Translations under genes and position numbers: made by a program | Shown here: positions 1-10,130 of the stretch, piece after piece | Layout: every line of letters begins with the position of its first letter | Position numbering within the stretch: the first letter of the stretch is position 1 | The notes under the pieces: generated by a model | Told to the model about the DNA's origin: nothing | The model's database searches: none | The model's input: the letters and a program-made list of their open reading frames with translations, nothing else | Assembly (NCBI GenBank): GCA_007644065.1 | Contig: VJWN01000021.1 | Coordinates: 138,271 to 202,270 of the forward strand | DNA length: 64,000 nucleotides | DNA from: Margaritispora aquatica | Lineage: Eukaryota > Ascomycota > Leotiomycetes > Helotiales > Discinellaceae | Reading direction: 5' to 3'

Positions 1-753
1 CTCAAGAAGTACGGCATTACCAATTGGCGTGCAAAACGCCGTCCGTTATTGACGGAAGCTTACGTAGCTACTAGGCTTGCCTAGTGCCTCGCGTATAGGC
101 ACTGGAACTAGGAGGACTAGGGTATAGTCGTATAGAGTGACGAGTGTTTAGTAGAGCGGGGGCGGGGAAAACGACAAGAATAGGTCTTTCGAACACTAGT
201 ATAGAAATAGGATCGGGATAAGGTCTAAACATACGGTATAAATAAGAATATAAAGGTTATGGTCTAGGGATCCTTCTAGGACTACGGGAGAAGCAACCTC
301 TATATTATGGACCGTGATTTCGAGTCTAAAAAGTATGGATATTCGGCCAACTCGTACCTCGAAGTTCTCGACGTAGAGGTAGCACTAGCTTTCGATAAAA
401 TAGAGCCCGGTTACGTATTTATACAAGACAATACACCTATACACTATACGTATAAGGTCCGCGAATAGTTTCGTCTTAGGGGTATTCCTTGCCTTCTAAA
501 CTGGCCTACGTACTCGCTAGACCTTAATCCTATTGAGTACGTCTGGTAGCACCTTAAAACACGGGTCTACGAGATGTTTCCTGACGTTATGGCCGAAAAA
601 AGCGAGTCAGAAGCCGCAAGAGCGAGGCTAGAGAGCTATTTACAGGCTACGTGGGATACACTAGATCAGTCACTTTTCGACAATTTATATAAGAGTATAC
701 ATAGTAGAATAGAGGCCTGTATCGCGGCGGACGGGTGGCATACAAAATACTAG
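1..753 (+). pseudogene. Tc1/mariner-type transposase remnant, RIP-mutated, truncated at the window edge
   Basis: One reading frame from base 1 to the TAG at 751-753 reads as a fungal Tc1/mariner (DDE_3) transposase, interrupted by many in-frame stops, nearly all TAG. Visible landmarks are a WSDEC-like first catalytic Asp region (the Trp is now a stop), the second Asp in FIQDNTPIH, and the third catalytic block in DLNPIEYVW, whose next Trp is also TAG. TGG to TAG corresponds to CpA to TpA on the other strand, the classical RIP signature. The N-terminal DNA-binding part lies outside the window. I could not identify a terminal inverted repeat in the AT-rich DNA downstream. The element cannot make an active transposase. 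Confidence 0.85.
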
Positions 754-1599
754 AGGGTCTACGGTATTATAGTATATTTTTTTTATATATATATTATACG
801 GACGAATCAGAGCTTTTAAATGATTCTATTTTTGTATTTTTAAACTTGTTAGTTAATTTAATATTAATAAAAGTATATGTTTCGAAAAAATCGGAATTTT
901 CGTGTTCTTCGCTTCGTTTAATAGCAGTTGACTAGTACTGTAGGAGGTTGGTGCTGCCTCCGTCTTCGCCTCCTCTCTTTTTCTCCCCGTCTTTTCAAGG
1001 CCCGCCGATTAACTCTCCTAGTTAGGGTATAGTCATTGATTTTCTTGGTCCGCTGGATTTAGGCTGACTATGTGGTTTGCATTAAAAGTTAGGTTGAAGC
1101 TTCTGAGCACTGCTGCTGGCTCAGTTCGTGAGGATGGACATCGGAGGTGGCTGAACACTTGTCTTTTGGGAAGGATGGGATGGGAGCATGTTTGTCCTGA
1201 TAGGTTTAGGTGGTACGAAGAGGTGGTACGAAGAGGGTACGAGCCAGTCATCACTTAGAGAACTCAAATCTATGCAAATAAACATGAGCATATATGAGTT
1301 AGTAATTCGACAATCCATATATGATCGTAATTCCCCTACTACGGTGCTTCGTGCTCACATTTTCGGAATGTTCAAATAACGAGTTCAGGGAATGAATATA
1401 TATAGGGTCTCGGGTTTTGTTTCATTAATTGTCATTATTTTATTCCTGAAAAGCTACAATCGCCTCGATGACAAGTATGTCCAATATTGCAATTTTTTTA
1501 CCTTAACCCACGCTATGCCATATATACCACACAGATAAGTGGTCAATCCCAAACGCAATGCTATGCAATCCAAATCTCATAAATAAACCTCTTCCCAAA
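754..1599. other. Intergenic, AT-rich then mixed; short tandem repeat
   Basis: The first 160 bases are very AT-rich and may be the 3' tail of the transposon remnant. A 13-bp unit (tggtacgaagagg) occurs twice in tandem at 1211-1236. No coding sequence with family resemblance was found. Confidence 0.5.
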
Positions 1600-3371
1600 T
1601 CATATAAGTTTCAACCCCAACTTCGCAAGAATCAGCTCCGCTCCCTTCTCAGCAGCAACCATGATACCAAACTGCGGATTGACAGTCAAAGGCTCAACCA
1701 CACTCCCATCCACCACATATAGATTCTTCATCCCTACCACCTTCAGGTTCGTATCCACACAACTGCCAATGCGACAGCTTGAACTCCAATGATTGACCTG
1801 GCCACGTGCATAGTCTGAGTAAGTAGTGATGTACGTTTGGATATCTTGCACGCTTGCCGTCTGTGGGATGTTAAGCGACGTCAACCCCGAGCCCGGCAGT
1901 TTGGCGAAGAGCTTGTGGATCCAGGTCGCGATGTCGAGAGCGTCTTGCGGGTTGGAGTAGTAGACGTTGCCATTTGCGCCAGGGACAAAGTTCGCATCCA
2001 GGACAACGGCGCCGGTAGAGAGGAGTCCGGAGGTCCCGTAGACGTTCAAAGTGATGGTGTTAGGAGAGGTGTAGGATGCATAGCCTGATGAGTCGATTGT
2101 GCCTTGCAGCCCAGCAATGGTGCCGTCTGCACGGGTGATAGTGTCCCAAAACACGGATGTTTCAGAAGCGAATGTGTAAGGACCGCTGCGACTTGAGAGG
2201 TAGAGTGCTGAATCTGTTGGGATGGGGTCTGAGTAGGAGTAGGTATAGGATTGAACAGAATCGCCAGAGAGCTCGATGAAAGTATTTGGGTTGTCGAATA
2301 ATTTGTCACCAACGGCGGTGTTGTTGATCCACTTGGTGGGTGGAAGGTTAGATGCCAGTTTGCCTGCCGCCGAGAGGGATGCTAGAGTGGAGGCTGGACC
2401 GATTCCAGAATGCATCAATAGACCTGGGCTGGAAATTGCCCCACCACTGAGAATGACTTGGCCTTTGCACTTGGTGTGGATGAATGTCTCAACGCCGTTG
2501 ACGAGAGCTGTAACTCCAGTGGCGCGACTTGAGTTTCTCTCAACACGGATGACCTGAACACCACTCTGAAGAGAAAAATTCGGTAAGGTCAGAGCATGCT
2601 GAAGATAATTGACCACGGGTCCTCCACGCTGCCCATTTGAGTAATCAAAAATGGGATATCCGAAAACCTCTGTCTTATTGTCGGCAGCAGCGTTGATATC
2701 GACATCCTTAAAGCCGAGTCCATCCACAATCCATTTACGAGCAGCATCGTAACCGGACTGAAGATAGCGAATACCGTCTTGGGAAGTGATATTTGTTGAT
2801 GGCTGCTTGGCATACAGACGACGTGTAGCATTTTTCATATCAGCTGACTTCCATCCTGCTGGGAAGTAGAGATCATAATCGCTTGCTGGAGGCTCAAAGA
2901 AGAGACCTGCGTTGATTGATGAACTACCACCGATGTTGCAGCCACCATATGCGTTCATTACAGAACCACTGCACATAAGACCATTTCCATCAGAAAAGAT
3001 AGACTTGTACAACCCTGGGACATCCACACGAGTGAGATTTGTTCCCTCAAGCCACGACTAATTACGTTAGCTGTTATAATTGTGTTTGTTGTAAGTAGAC
3101 CTACAGGTCTCCGTGCAGATAGATCTCCTCCTGTGACACCATACGAAGGCCCTCCAACCTCAAGCAATAGAGTCTGCAGACCTGCCTCTGCGAGACGACT
3201 CGACACTGCTTTTTATCAGCTAGGCACTGTAATTTGAGTTCTGAAATTCTCACCGATGATTCCAGCCGGACCAGCTCCTACAATAATTGCGTCCCATTGC
3301 TCAGTAGTCCAGTCGGCAGCCACGGACATGGCACCAAGGCCAACGAGGAAAAGACGAGGAAGTGAAAACAT
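1600..3371 (-). CDS. Secreted GMC flavin oxidoreductase, cellobiose dehydrogenase-like (AA3)
   Basis: Three exons, 3371-3254, 3205-3105 and 3057-1600, give 558 aa. The introns are 48 and 47 nt; the second has a GCTAAC branch point. Residues 1-19 look like a signal peptide. The FAD dinucleotide-binding motif IIVGAGPAG follows directly, and the GMC signature region lies around YGGCNIGGSSSINAG. The C-terminal block has the catalytic His in QVNHWSSSCRIGS, then LYVVDGSVV and the second active-site position in TVNPQFG. The protein resembles the flavodehydrogenase domain of cellobiose dehydrogenases but has no cytochrome domain, linker or cellulose-binding module. The family oxidises alcohols or sugars to lactones or aldehydes outside the cell. 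The substrate cannot be read from sequence. Confidence 0.85.
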
Positions 3372-4273
3372 TACAAGGTGTATAGATTGGAATAAAGTAG
3401 TGTTGGTAAGACGAGATGAACTCGAGGTATGAGCCTTACTTACATAGACAAAAAGCAAGACATAGTACGGGTTGCGCCGTCTTCTTGTACAACAGCTCAT
3501 GAGCTGAAGTATGACGATCCTCTCGTTTCCGCCACTAAGTAAACAGAAAGGATCTTCTCGCTTCCGACAGGCCAAATGCTAGTCAGCCAGCGAAGAGCCG
3601 AGACAAGAGCTGAACAGAACAAGGCTTCAACAAGCAGAGTGAAAATAGAGGATCCCCAACCCTAGCCAACGAATCTTGTTACGAACGGAGAAACCGCTTG
3701 ATCCTATTTTGGGTGCCCGGGAAAGGTCTCAATCGGTGTATGGCGGGGCGGGATACGAGAAGATGTCTTGGCTATCATCTTTGAAAATAAGCGTGATGAT
3801 CTTGAAATTAGCTTCAAGCTTGAGAGGAAGAAGTTTCTTCGGGGTTTCCACTTATGACGATGATATGCATGTCGATATCGTATTCGATGCTCCTCAGCCT
3901 TACTCGTACTAAGCTCCGAGACTTGTAACATTGGGACGTTACGGTACTAATGGTATGATGCTGCCAATGACCGAATTCATGAGTATATTAACATTGAAGA
4001 AATGCACGAAAACAACAGCATAAGAGTTATCCAAGTTCCTGTTTTGTTGGAAATGAGGTTTTGAGCTGGGGGGTCGTGAATATAAAGTTTACCAGGTTGA
4101 AGGTGATGGGAAGGTTGATGGGTATGAGATGAGATGAGAGGAGCTCAGATTATGCGATGTCCCAGATGAGACTAGTGCGGATGGATACATCACATGACCA
4201 AATATATAACCTTAGGTAATGCCTCGGTTCTTTACTAGGGTACCATAGGTCATTTTGGAAGTCCAAGTAATAT
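3372..4273. other. Intergenic between GMC gene and bZIP gene
   Basis: Holds the 5' flank of the GMC gene and the 3' flank of the bZIP gene. Short overlapping ORFs on both strands show no family resemblance. Nothing else supported. Confidence 0.4.
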
Positions 4274-5491
4274 TTACATCAAAACATCACTCGACTCTTG
4301 CACAAGTAACATCCGCCACTTCTTTAAGAACCAAGGCTCAATCTGCCAGCTGTGCATATCCCATGAAAAGCCACCATTGACGACGATATCCTTCTTCAAC
4401 TCCCGGTGATCGAACAAACGCGGTCTAGCGACAGACATAGCAATTGCCCGAGCTCTCAATGTAGGGAACGGCAAGAGATCAAGATATGCATGATGAGGAT
4501 ACATGATCTGCGGGAGTGTGGGTTGGAGATGTGGTGGGAATGAAGGATTGTATGCAGCTGCAACAAGGGCTTTGGGATCATCTGCTGGCGTCGTCTGGCG
4601 ATAGAATGGTGACAAGTGTCTGGCTGTTAAAAGCTGAGAGATTGTGATGCCTAGCACATGAGCATTTCTCAGGGTCGCATAAAATACCGGTCTTTGGGTG
4701 AGGTCTAGCATATTTGCTACTGGATCGTTGTGGTTGGGAAATGGTGTTGTTTCCTCTGCCTCGTCTTGGATGGGATACAGTGCTGAACTGGCACCAATAC
4801 TTCCACTTCTCTGATCAGTGACCGGAAAGTGGTACTGCTGGTTTGCAATCATGGGCTGAGGTGATGTCGACCCTACCGAGGATAATAACTGGGCGCCAGG
4901 AGACACCTGGAATTGTGGATCTACCCCCAGACTTTCAACATGGAGAGAATCCATGGATGTTGCTCCGAACCATGTGTTTGACGCAAGAAGCTCAGCTCCT
5001 GCTGTGAAGCCTGATGTAAGTGAGAGTTCGTTCCCATTCGCATCTGCATCTCCATCCTCGTTCGCATCATCGTCTATAATCCCAGGAGAAACATCCGGAC
5101 TTTGATCCAGTGATGTAGTATACCAATCATGCTGATTCGATCGTGATGTAACCAGTGGTAGCTGAGATAAATCTCTTGAACTATTGATTAAACCACAAGT
5201 TTCTGTTGGAGCATTGAGGTGCTGGAGTGAGGTTCCTTCCGGAATTGCTATATTCTCGCGAGGTTGAAGTAATCTTGGGGTTTTGCTTTTCTCGGTTTCT
5301 GCATAAAGGATTTGTTGTTTCTTGTCTTTCTGTCTCTGTCCTGATACATGCTCAGTAACTGTCACCCTTTCTGAGCTACGGCGGTATCGAAGCTTACGAT
5401 ATGCTTGCTGAGCCACTCGATTCTGCTCTTTCCGGGCCTTTGTCAAAATCCGTTTTTGCACCCTTCCATTACCCACTCTCAATTGATCCAT
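4274..5491 (-). CDS. bZIP transcription factor with DUF3425 C-terminus
   Basis: Single-exon gene of 405 aa starting at the ATG at 5491. A basic region lies at residues 17-40 (KARKEQNRVAQQAYRKLRYRR), with the N-x7-R spacing of bZIP DNA-contact residues (N-RVAQQAY-R). A leucine zipper after it is short or degenerate, as is common in the fungal DUF3425 group. The middle (about 60-250) is low complexity and acidic, a likely activation or disordered region. From about residue 265 a DUF3425-like domain runs to the end, including LTARHLSPFYRQ, PTLPQIMYPHHAYLDLLPFP and WDMHSWQIEPWFLKKW. Such proteins are nuclear regulators, often of local metabolic genes. It is divergent from the NmrA-like gene with about 460 bp between starts, which suggests shared control. 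The target genes are unknown. Confidence 0.85.
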   Translation of the reverse strand: MDQLRVGNGRVQKRILTKARKEQNRVAQQAYRKLRYRRSSERVTVTEHVSGQRQKDKKQQILYAETEKSKTPRLLQPRENIAIPEGTSLQHLNAPTETCGLINSSRDLSQLPLVTSRSNQHDWYTTSLDQSPDVSPGIIDDDANEDGDADANGNELSLTSGFTAGAELLASNTWFGATSMDSLHVESLGVDPQFQVSPGAQLLSSVGSTSPQPMIANQQYHFPVTDQRSGSIGASSALYPIQDEAEETTPFPNHNDPVANMLDLTQRPVFYATLRNAHVLGITISQLLTARHLSPFYRQTTPADDPKALVAAAYNPSFPPHLQPTLPQIMYPHHAYLDLLPFPTLRARAIAMSVARPRLFDHRELKKDIVVNGGFSWDMHSWQIEPWFLKKWRMLLVQESSDVLM

Positions 5492-5951
5492 TTCAAGACG
5501 AAATATGATGTTCCAACTATGATGAGGTCAAGCCGCATCAGCTGGGAGTAAGCCATAAGCCCTGTTGGTGCAATTGGATTATTGGACAATTCCATCGGGG
5601 TTACGTCTAACTCCGTTTGACTGGCTTACGGTCAAGCAGCCAATCACAAATTCACGCTACTCAAGATATACTTTCATTACTTTGAGCCTCTTCCGCATTT
5701 TGTCCTGGCTTATGTTGCTTGTCGAATCCAAGCTTGCTATCATGTTCGTCCATTTGATCAGTTAGTCTTGGAACATGATGGGCAATGAAGTCGTAAGCCA
5801 TTCGCATGTAAATGCACACATGTTGGTGGCTCGTACTGGGTCATGAAAGTATATAAAAGCTGTTCAGTCCTGTTGCAAGTCATATTAACTTCATCATTTC
5901 CAGTTCAAGTTAAACCACTACTACCACAGCCAACATCCAAGTCATAAAACC
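5492..5951. promoter_or_regulatory. Bidirectional intergenic promoter region with TATA box
   Basis: This is the only DNA between the divergent bZIP and NmrA-like genes. A good TATA element, tatataaaa, sits at 5850-5858, about 95 bp upstream of the NmrA-like ATG, followed by a C/A-rich leader (ccactactaccacagcc). No clear TATA was seen on the bZIP side. Confidence 0.5.
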
Positions 5952-6923
5952 ATGTCTTCTCAGGCCAAAAAGATCATTGTTGTATTTGGAGCAACAGGCA
6001 ACCAAGGCTTCTCGGTTGCACAGGCCTTCCTCGCCCTTTCGAACTGGCACGTCCGTTGCATCACTCGCTCCCCATCATCCTTAGCAGCTCTCTCCCTCGC
6101 CTCCTCTGGCGCCGAAATAACCCAAGCCGACATTTCAGACCCAAATTCCCTCGTCCCAGCCCTGACCAAGGCCAGTGCCGTATTCCTCAACACCGACTTC
6201 TGGGCAACATACCAATCCGCACTTTCTGATCCCGCAACAGCTTCAAAGGCAAGCGAGCTTGGCTTTAAATATGAGCTCCAGAACGGCAAGAACGTAGTCG
6301 ATGCAGCGGCCTCTGTCCCCGAGCTTGAGCGATTTGTCTACTCTGCTCTTGGACCAGCGAACAGACATTCCAAGGGAAGATATCCATCGATGCATTGGGA
6401 TGCCAAGGCCGGGATTGTGGACTACATCTCCTCAACCTATCCTTCACTTAAGGCAAAAACCTCGTATATCTATCTGGGCGCCTACAATACCAATGCGTTC
6501 CTCACACCCCATCTCAGTCCTGCCACTAACATGCACCAATTCATCATGCCCTTCCGAGCAAGCTCTCGAATGCCAATCGTTGATCCTAAACATTCCACTG
6601 GTCCCTTCGTCCGCGCGCTCATTGAAGACGAAAAGCCAGATATCACGCTGCTAGCGTATGACCCAGACAGCTATGTTGATATGCATGAGCTTGTTGCGTT
6701 GTGGAGTCGAGTCACCGGAAAGAAAGCAGAGTTCGTACCAACTAGTCGTGAGGATATGAATGCTAGGTTTGGAATTCCAATGGAGATTCTGGCAGGACCG
6801 GCGTTTATTGATGAGTTTGGGTATATGGGTGGTGTGGAGGGTTATATTGAGCCCAAGGACTTGAAGAGAAAAGTTGAGACTGTCAGTTTTGAGAATTGGT
6901 TGAAGACGCAGCAAAGTGCTTAA
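5952..6923 (+). CDS. NmrA-like / HSCARG-type NAD(P)-binding protein
   Basis: Single exon, 323 aa. The N-terminus has a Rossmann strand and the glycine motif VVFGATGNQGFSVAQAF (residues 9-25), which matches NmrA-like atypical short-chain dehydrogenases. Next come CITRSPSS, where NADP selectivity is usually set, and AEITQADISDPNSL. The Tyr-x3-Lys of active dehydrogenases is not evident; the equivalent segment is VYSALGPANRHSKG. That fits a redox sensor or isoflavone-reductase-like role rather than a standard dehydrogenase. In Aspergillus NmrA restrains the GATA factor AreA, but this wider family includes many uncharacterised paralogues. The divergent bZIP neighbour makes a local regulator-sensor pair plausible, which is inference. 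Confidence 0.85.
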   Translation: MSSQAKKIIVVFGATGNQGFSVAQAFLALSNWHVRCITRSPSSLAALSLASSGAEITQADISDPNSLVPALTKASAVFLNTDFWATYQSALSDPATASKASELGFKYELQNGKNVVDAAASVPELERFVYSALGPANRHSKGRYPSMHWDAKAGIVDYISSTYPSLKAKTSYIYLGAYNTNAFLTPHLSPATNMHQFIMPFRASSRMPIVDPKHSTGPFVRALIEDEKPDITLLAYDPDSYVDMHELVALWSRVTGKKAEFVPTSREDMNARFGIPMEILAGPAFIDEFGYMGGVEGYIEPKDLKRKVETVSFENWLKTQQSA

Positions 6924-7630
6924 GTCTAGGGAGATGGGAGCTGGGAGCTGAGAGAACTTTAGATACTTAAGCTATATAGTGAGTACGAGGCGTTTTGTGC
7001 ATACCTCATGGCGTTTAGCGACCTTAACCTCATATATATTTGCTCATTTAAGTCTACTCAAGTATTGAATCGTTTGCAAGGCTATTGGTGTATCAAAACA
7101 GATTGTCATAATTACACATCTCCTCTGTCGTGCATTTTTTCATTAGTATAATTTTTGTTCATTCATCTCCCGCTTTAAATCTCGAGCCTTGTGCAGGGAA
7201 TTATAGGACTAGGAGTGTGCCCCAGGTTGCCTCTAGCAGTGTAACTTGACTGTTCTAAACTACAGTCAGTAGCCAAGACCTCGTTTAGGGACAACCCTTG
7301 GTAAAAGATAGGGGATGAAAACTCGCTTACTGTACTTGTACTACACTCTCAAACAGAAACTCGATGCAGCAGTAGCGATACATCTTTTACGACTCTCAAA
7401 GAGGTGCACTAGAAGCAGAACACCTGGAGAGATTACGATTCTAGTCAACTATATATCCGGATTGCTTCGGTCAAGGAAGTCTTGGGAGGCAATGTTCTTT
7501 ACTAGATTACGCAATGGGTGTTGTCAATTTAGGAGAAACGCGATTGCTATGGAATTCTTCAAGAACTAGTCTATCTTATTCTAATGATTGTGTCACTCTA
7601 CTCTTATGTCTATGTTTAGCTTCCACATAT
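6924..7630. other. Intergenic between convergent NmrA-like and methyltransferase genes
   Basis: Both neighbouring genes end here, so this is 3' flanking DNA. No ORF with family resemblance or RNA gene was recognised. Confidence 0.4.
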
Positions 7631-9261
7631 CTAGACAGGCAACTCCGGCTTCCTTCCATAAACGAAATTGCTACAAAGTTAGTCCAATCACCACATATCC
7701 GATGAAAGGTCAAACTTACATAGGCATATAGGCATGAACATTCGTATCCTTAATATCCTCTCTCACCTCGACCAAAAACTCCTTAATCTTATCGGCCTCC
7801 CACCCCAGCGCCCCCATAACCTTCAGACTAATCGCCTCCAAGCCCTTCAGCAAATCCGCCTGAAAGTACAATGCAACATGCTTGAAGTACCTGCCCGCAG
7901 CCCACGCGCTCGTCGGCCAAAAGAAGCGCTTCTCCACCACGTCCACGAAGCCAATCTCTTCCATCCAGCGTTTGTAGTGCTGGGCGTTCGTCCACGGGCG
8001 TCCGGACGACGCTGCCCCTTCCACGACCAGGTTGCTCCATTTGTAGAACGCCCTGTCTGTAGGCGGTGGCCCGATATACTGGAATGGGAAGGTGCCGTCT
8101 TGCAGCTCGAGAATCCCGCCCGGAGCGAGCGCGTCGAAGGCTTGCCGGATTACGGCCGACGGGTCCGTGAAGCAGGAGAGCAGGGCCCGTCCGTGGATGT
8201 AGTCGAATTTGGTGCTGAAGTTCCATTCGTCTTCTGCGTCGTCAATTTCGAAGCGGAGGTTGGGTGGGAGGCTGGTGGTGGGGGTTAGTTCTTGTGTGAT
8301 GGGATGAGACGGGATGGCGATAGGAGGAAGGGAGGGATGGAAAAACTGGAAGTATAATACTAGAGTGGCTGGATGGTACTGAGATCTGTGCCTAGGACTG
8401 AGGCATTTGGATATTGCTCGGCTGGAAGAGGATGTGAGCATTCAGTGTACGACTTCACGTCGTAATGTAGATAAGACTAACCGAACTCGATTGCCCAAAT
8501 TCCCGTGCCTGTGCCGCAGTTAGACGTAATCGTAAGGAGTAATCAGGGGAGGAGGGGGGTCATACCAGTTGCGACATCCAAGACGTTGTGGATCTTACTC
8601 TCGTCTAATGGAGCTAAATGAAGCCTGCCATCTGTGGCAATCAAGAAGAGCGTATGCTGCAGGTCTAGCGAGTTCAGCTCAGCTTCACTCGTAAGAGTGA
8701 AGACTGAAACTCACCTAATCTCTCTTGCTCTTCCTACCATTGTGAAAATCAGAAGCCAATTATGAGATCTTAACCACAACGAGACTTACCTCGTCATTTG
8801 GAAGCGGGTATTCTGATACGATCCCGTCAGATCTCAACAACCTCAAATATTATACCGATAAGATTGACTTACTCCCTTGTTTGAAACTCGTGTACGTCCT
8901 GCCATTCTCCTCGATGTTGCGATAATCGCTCGACCGCAACGACGCCGTTGAAGTACTTTCAAACCCGCCATTAGCTGCCACCCACCACATAAACTTAGCA
9001 AAGAGAACTAACGCCATGCTCATGCTGCCAAGACCTGAGTCCGCTATACTCTGTCGCAAGTCAGCAAATTTTTAGTCCACATATGAATATATCGACAAGG
9101 GAACCCACGTTATCGTCATCAACACTCGGCAACGAGGGCGCACTCCCACTGCCCCACGGCATAGTGGAAGATTGCACCACCGATTCCGTGGCAGTCTCAC
9201 CAGGAACAGAGGTAGAGCCCAGAACGGAAGCCGAACCGAGTCCATCGTTAGCAGTTGCCAT
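7631..9261 (-). CDS. LaeA-like SAM-dependent methyltransferase, ten exons
   Basis: Exons: 9261-9109, 9050-9035, 8974-8873, 8812-8790, 8733-8715, 8664-8566, 8508-8482, 8421-8361, 8271-7720, 7670-7631, giving 363 aa. Evidence for the splicing is frame continuity and family match: SSDYRNIEENGRTY, then FKQGKYPLPNDEEEQERLDLQH, then the SAM motif I LDVATGTGIWAIEFAEQYPN, ASVLGTDLSTIQP, LPPNLRFEIDDAEDEW and the final VYGRKP. The N-terminal 50 residues are Ser/Thr-rich. This architecture is that of fungal LaeA-like or TAM-type methyltransferases. LaeA itself is a velvet-complex regulator of secondary metabolism, but the many paralogues in moulds often act on other substrates. The second intron (8975-9034) is exactly 60 nt with no in-frame stop, so a retained form would add 20 residues. 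The exon 2 boundaries are the least certain. Confidence 0.85.
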
Positions 9262-10130
9262 GACTCTCGCGAATGAGGTTGTGGTGGTGGCGGTAGTAGT
9301 GGTGGTACAAAGTGTAATTAGCGTTTGTAAGTGGGAATGTGATATCTGAGGGGAACGGGGAACAAGGAACGGGAGGGGAATAAGGAACGGAACGGATAGA
9401 CGCGAATCAAGCATGCGGGCAGACGGCACAAGAATTACTGTATGTGTGCATGCGAGACTAGGACCCAAGAAGCGAGTGCATGAGCATCCTGGTAGAGGAG
9501 GTGGTGGTGATAGGGAGATGTGAGATGTCGTGCTTAAGCGAGCAGAGGGGTTGAATTGATTTCACATCGAGAATGGATTGGGAAAGCTTCACCATGAAAA
9601 CGGCATTTTCATTCAAGGATGTAGGCACAGTTTGGGATTAGTTTGACACACTGAAACTAAGAATAAAAGGTAGGGAAGGCTTGCTCTTTTGATCGTGTTG
9701 ATCATTTTGTGAGATACGCCAATGATGATTGAAACGTCAGAAATGAGGATTTGAGACCGAATTCCATTTCGGGACGAAGTAAATCCCATATATATTTTGG
9801 TCAAGGAGAAACCAACAAGTAGGATTTGACATCTCGTTGTTGGGTGATGAAGGAGATGATTGATAAGGATCGCGGGCCTTAGACAGCAATTGACTTTTGT
9901 TTCGTCCATACTGGAATTTCATCTTCTGTATGCGCTTGATGTACACGGAAGCCACCTGAAAGCATTCATGCAATGCAGTAATATTACAACCGAACAATCT
10001 GCAACCCCAAATTGTCTGCGAACGACCTGATCAACAGAGGGTATACCATCCATGCGCCATGATACCAATGTCCAGATCCAGGACCCATTTACGCCAATCC
10101 ACCATCTCGACCCCACACAAATACAATTGT
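9262..10130. other. Intergenic between methyltransferase promoter and hir3 3' end
   Basis: Contains the 5' flank of the LaeA-like gene, with a short GGT-rich simple tract near 9280-9306, and the 3' flank of hir3. No gene supported. Confidence 0.4.
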
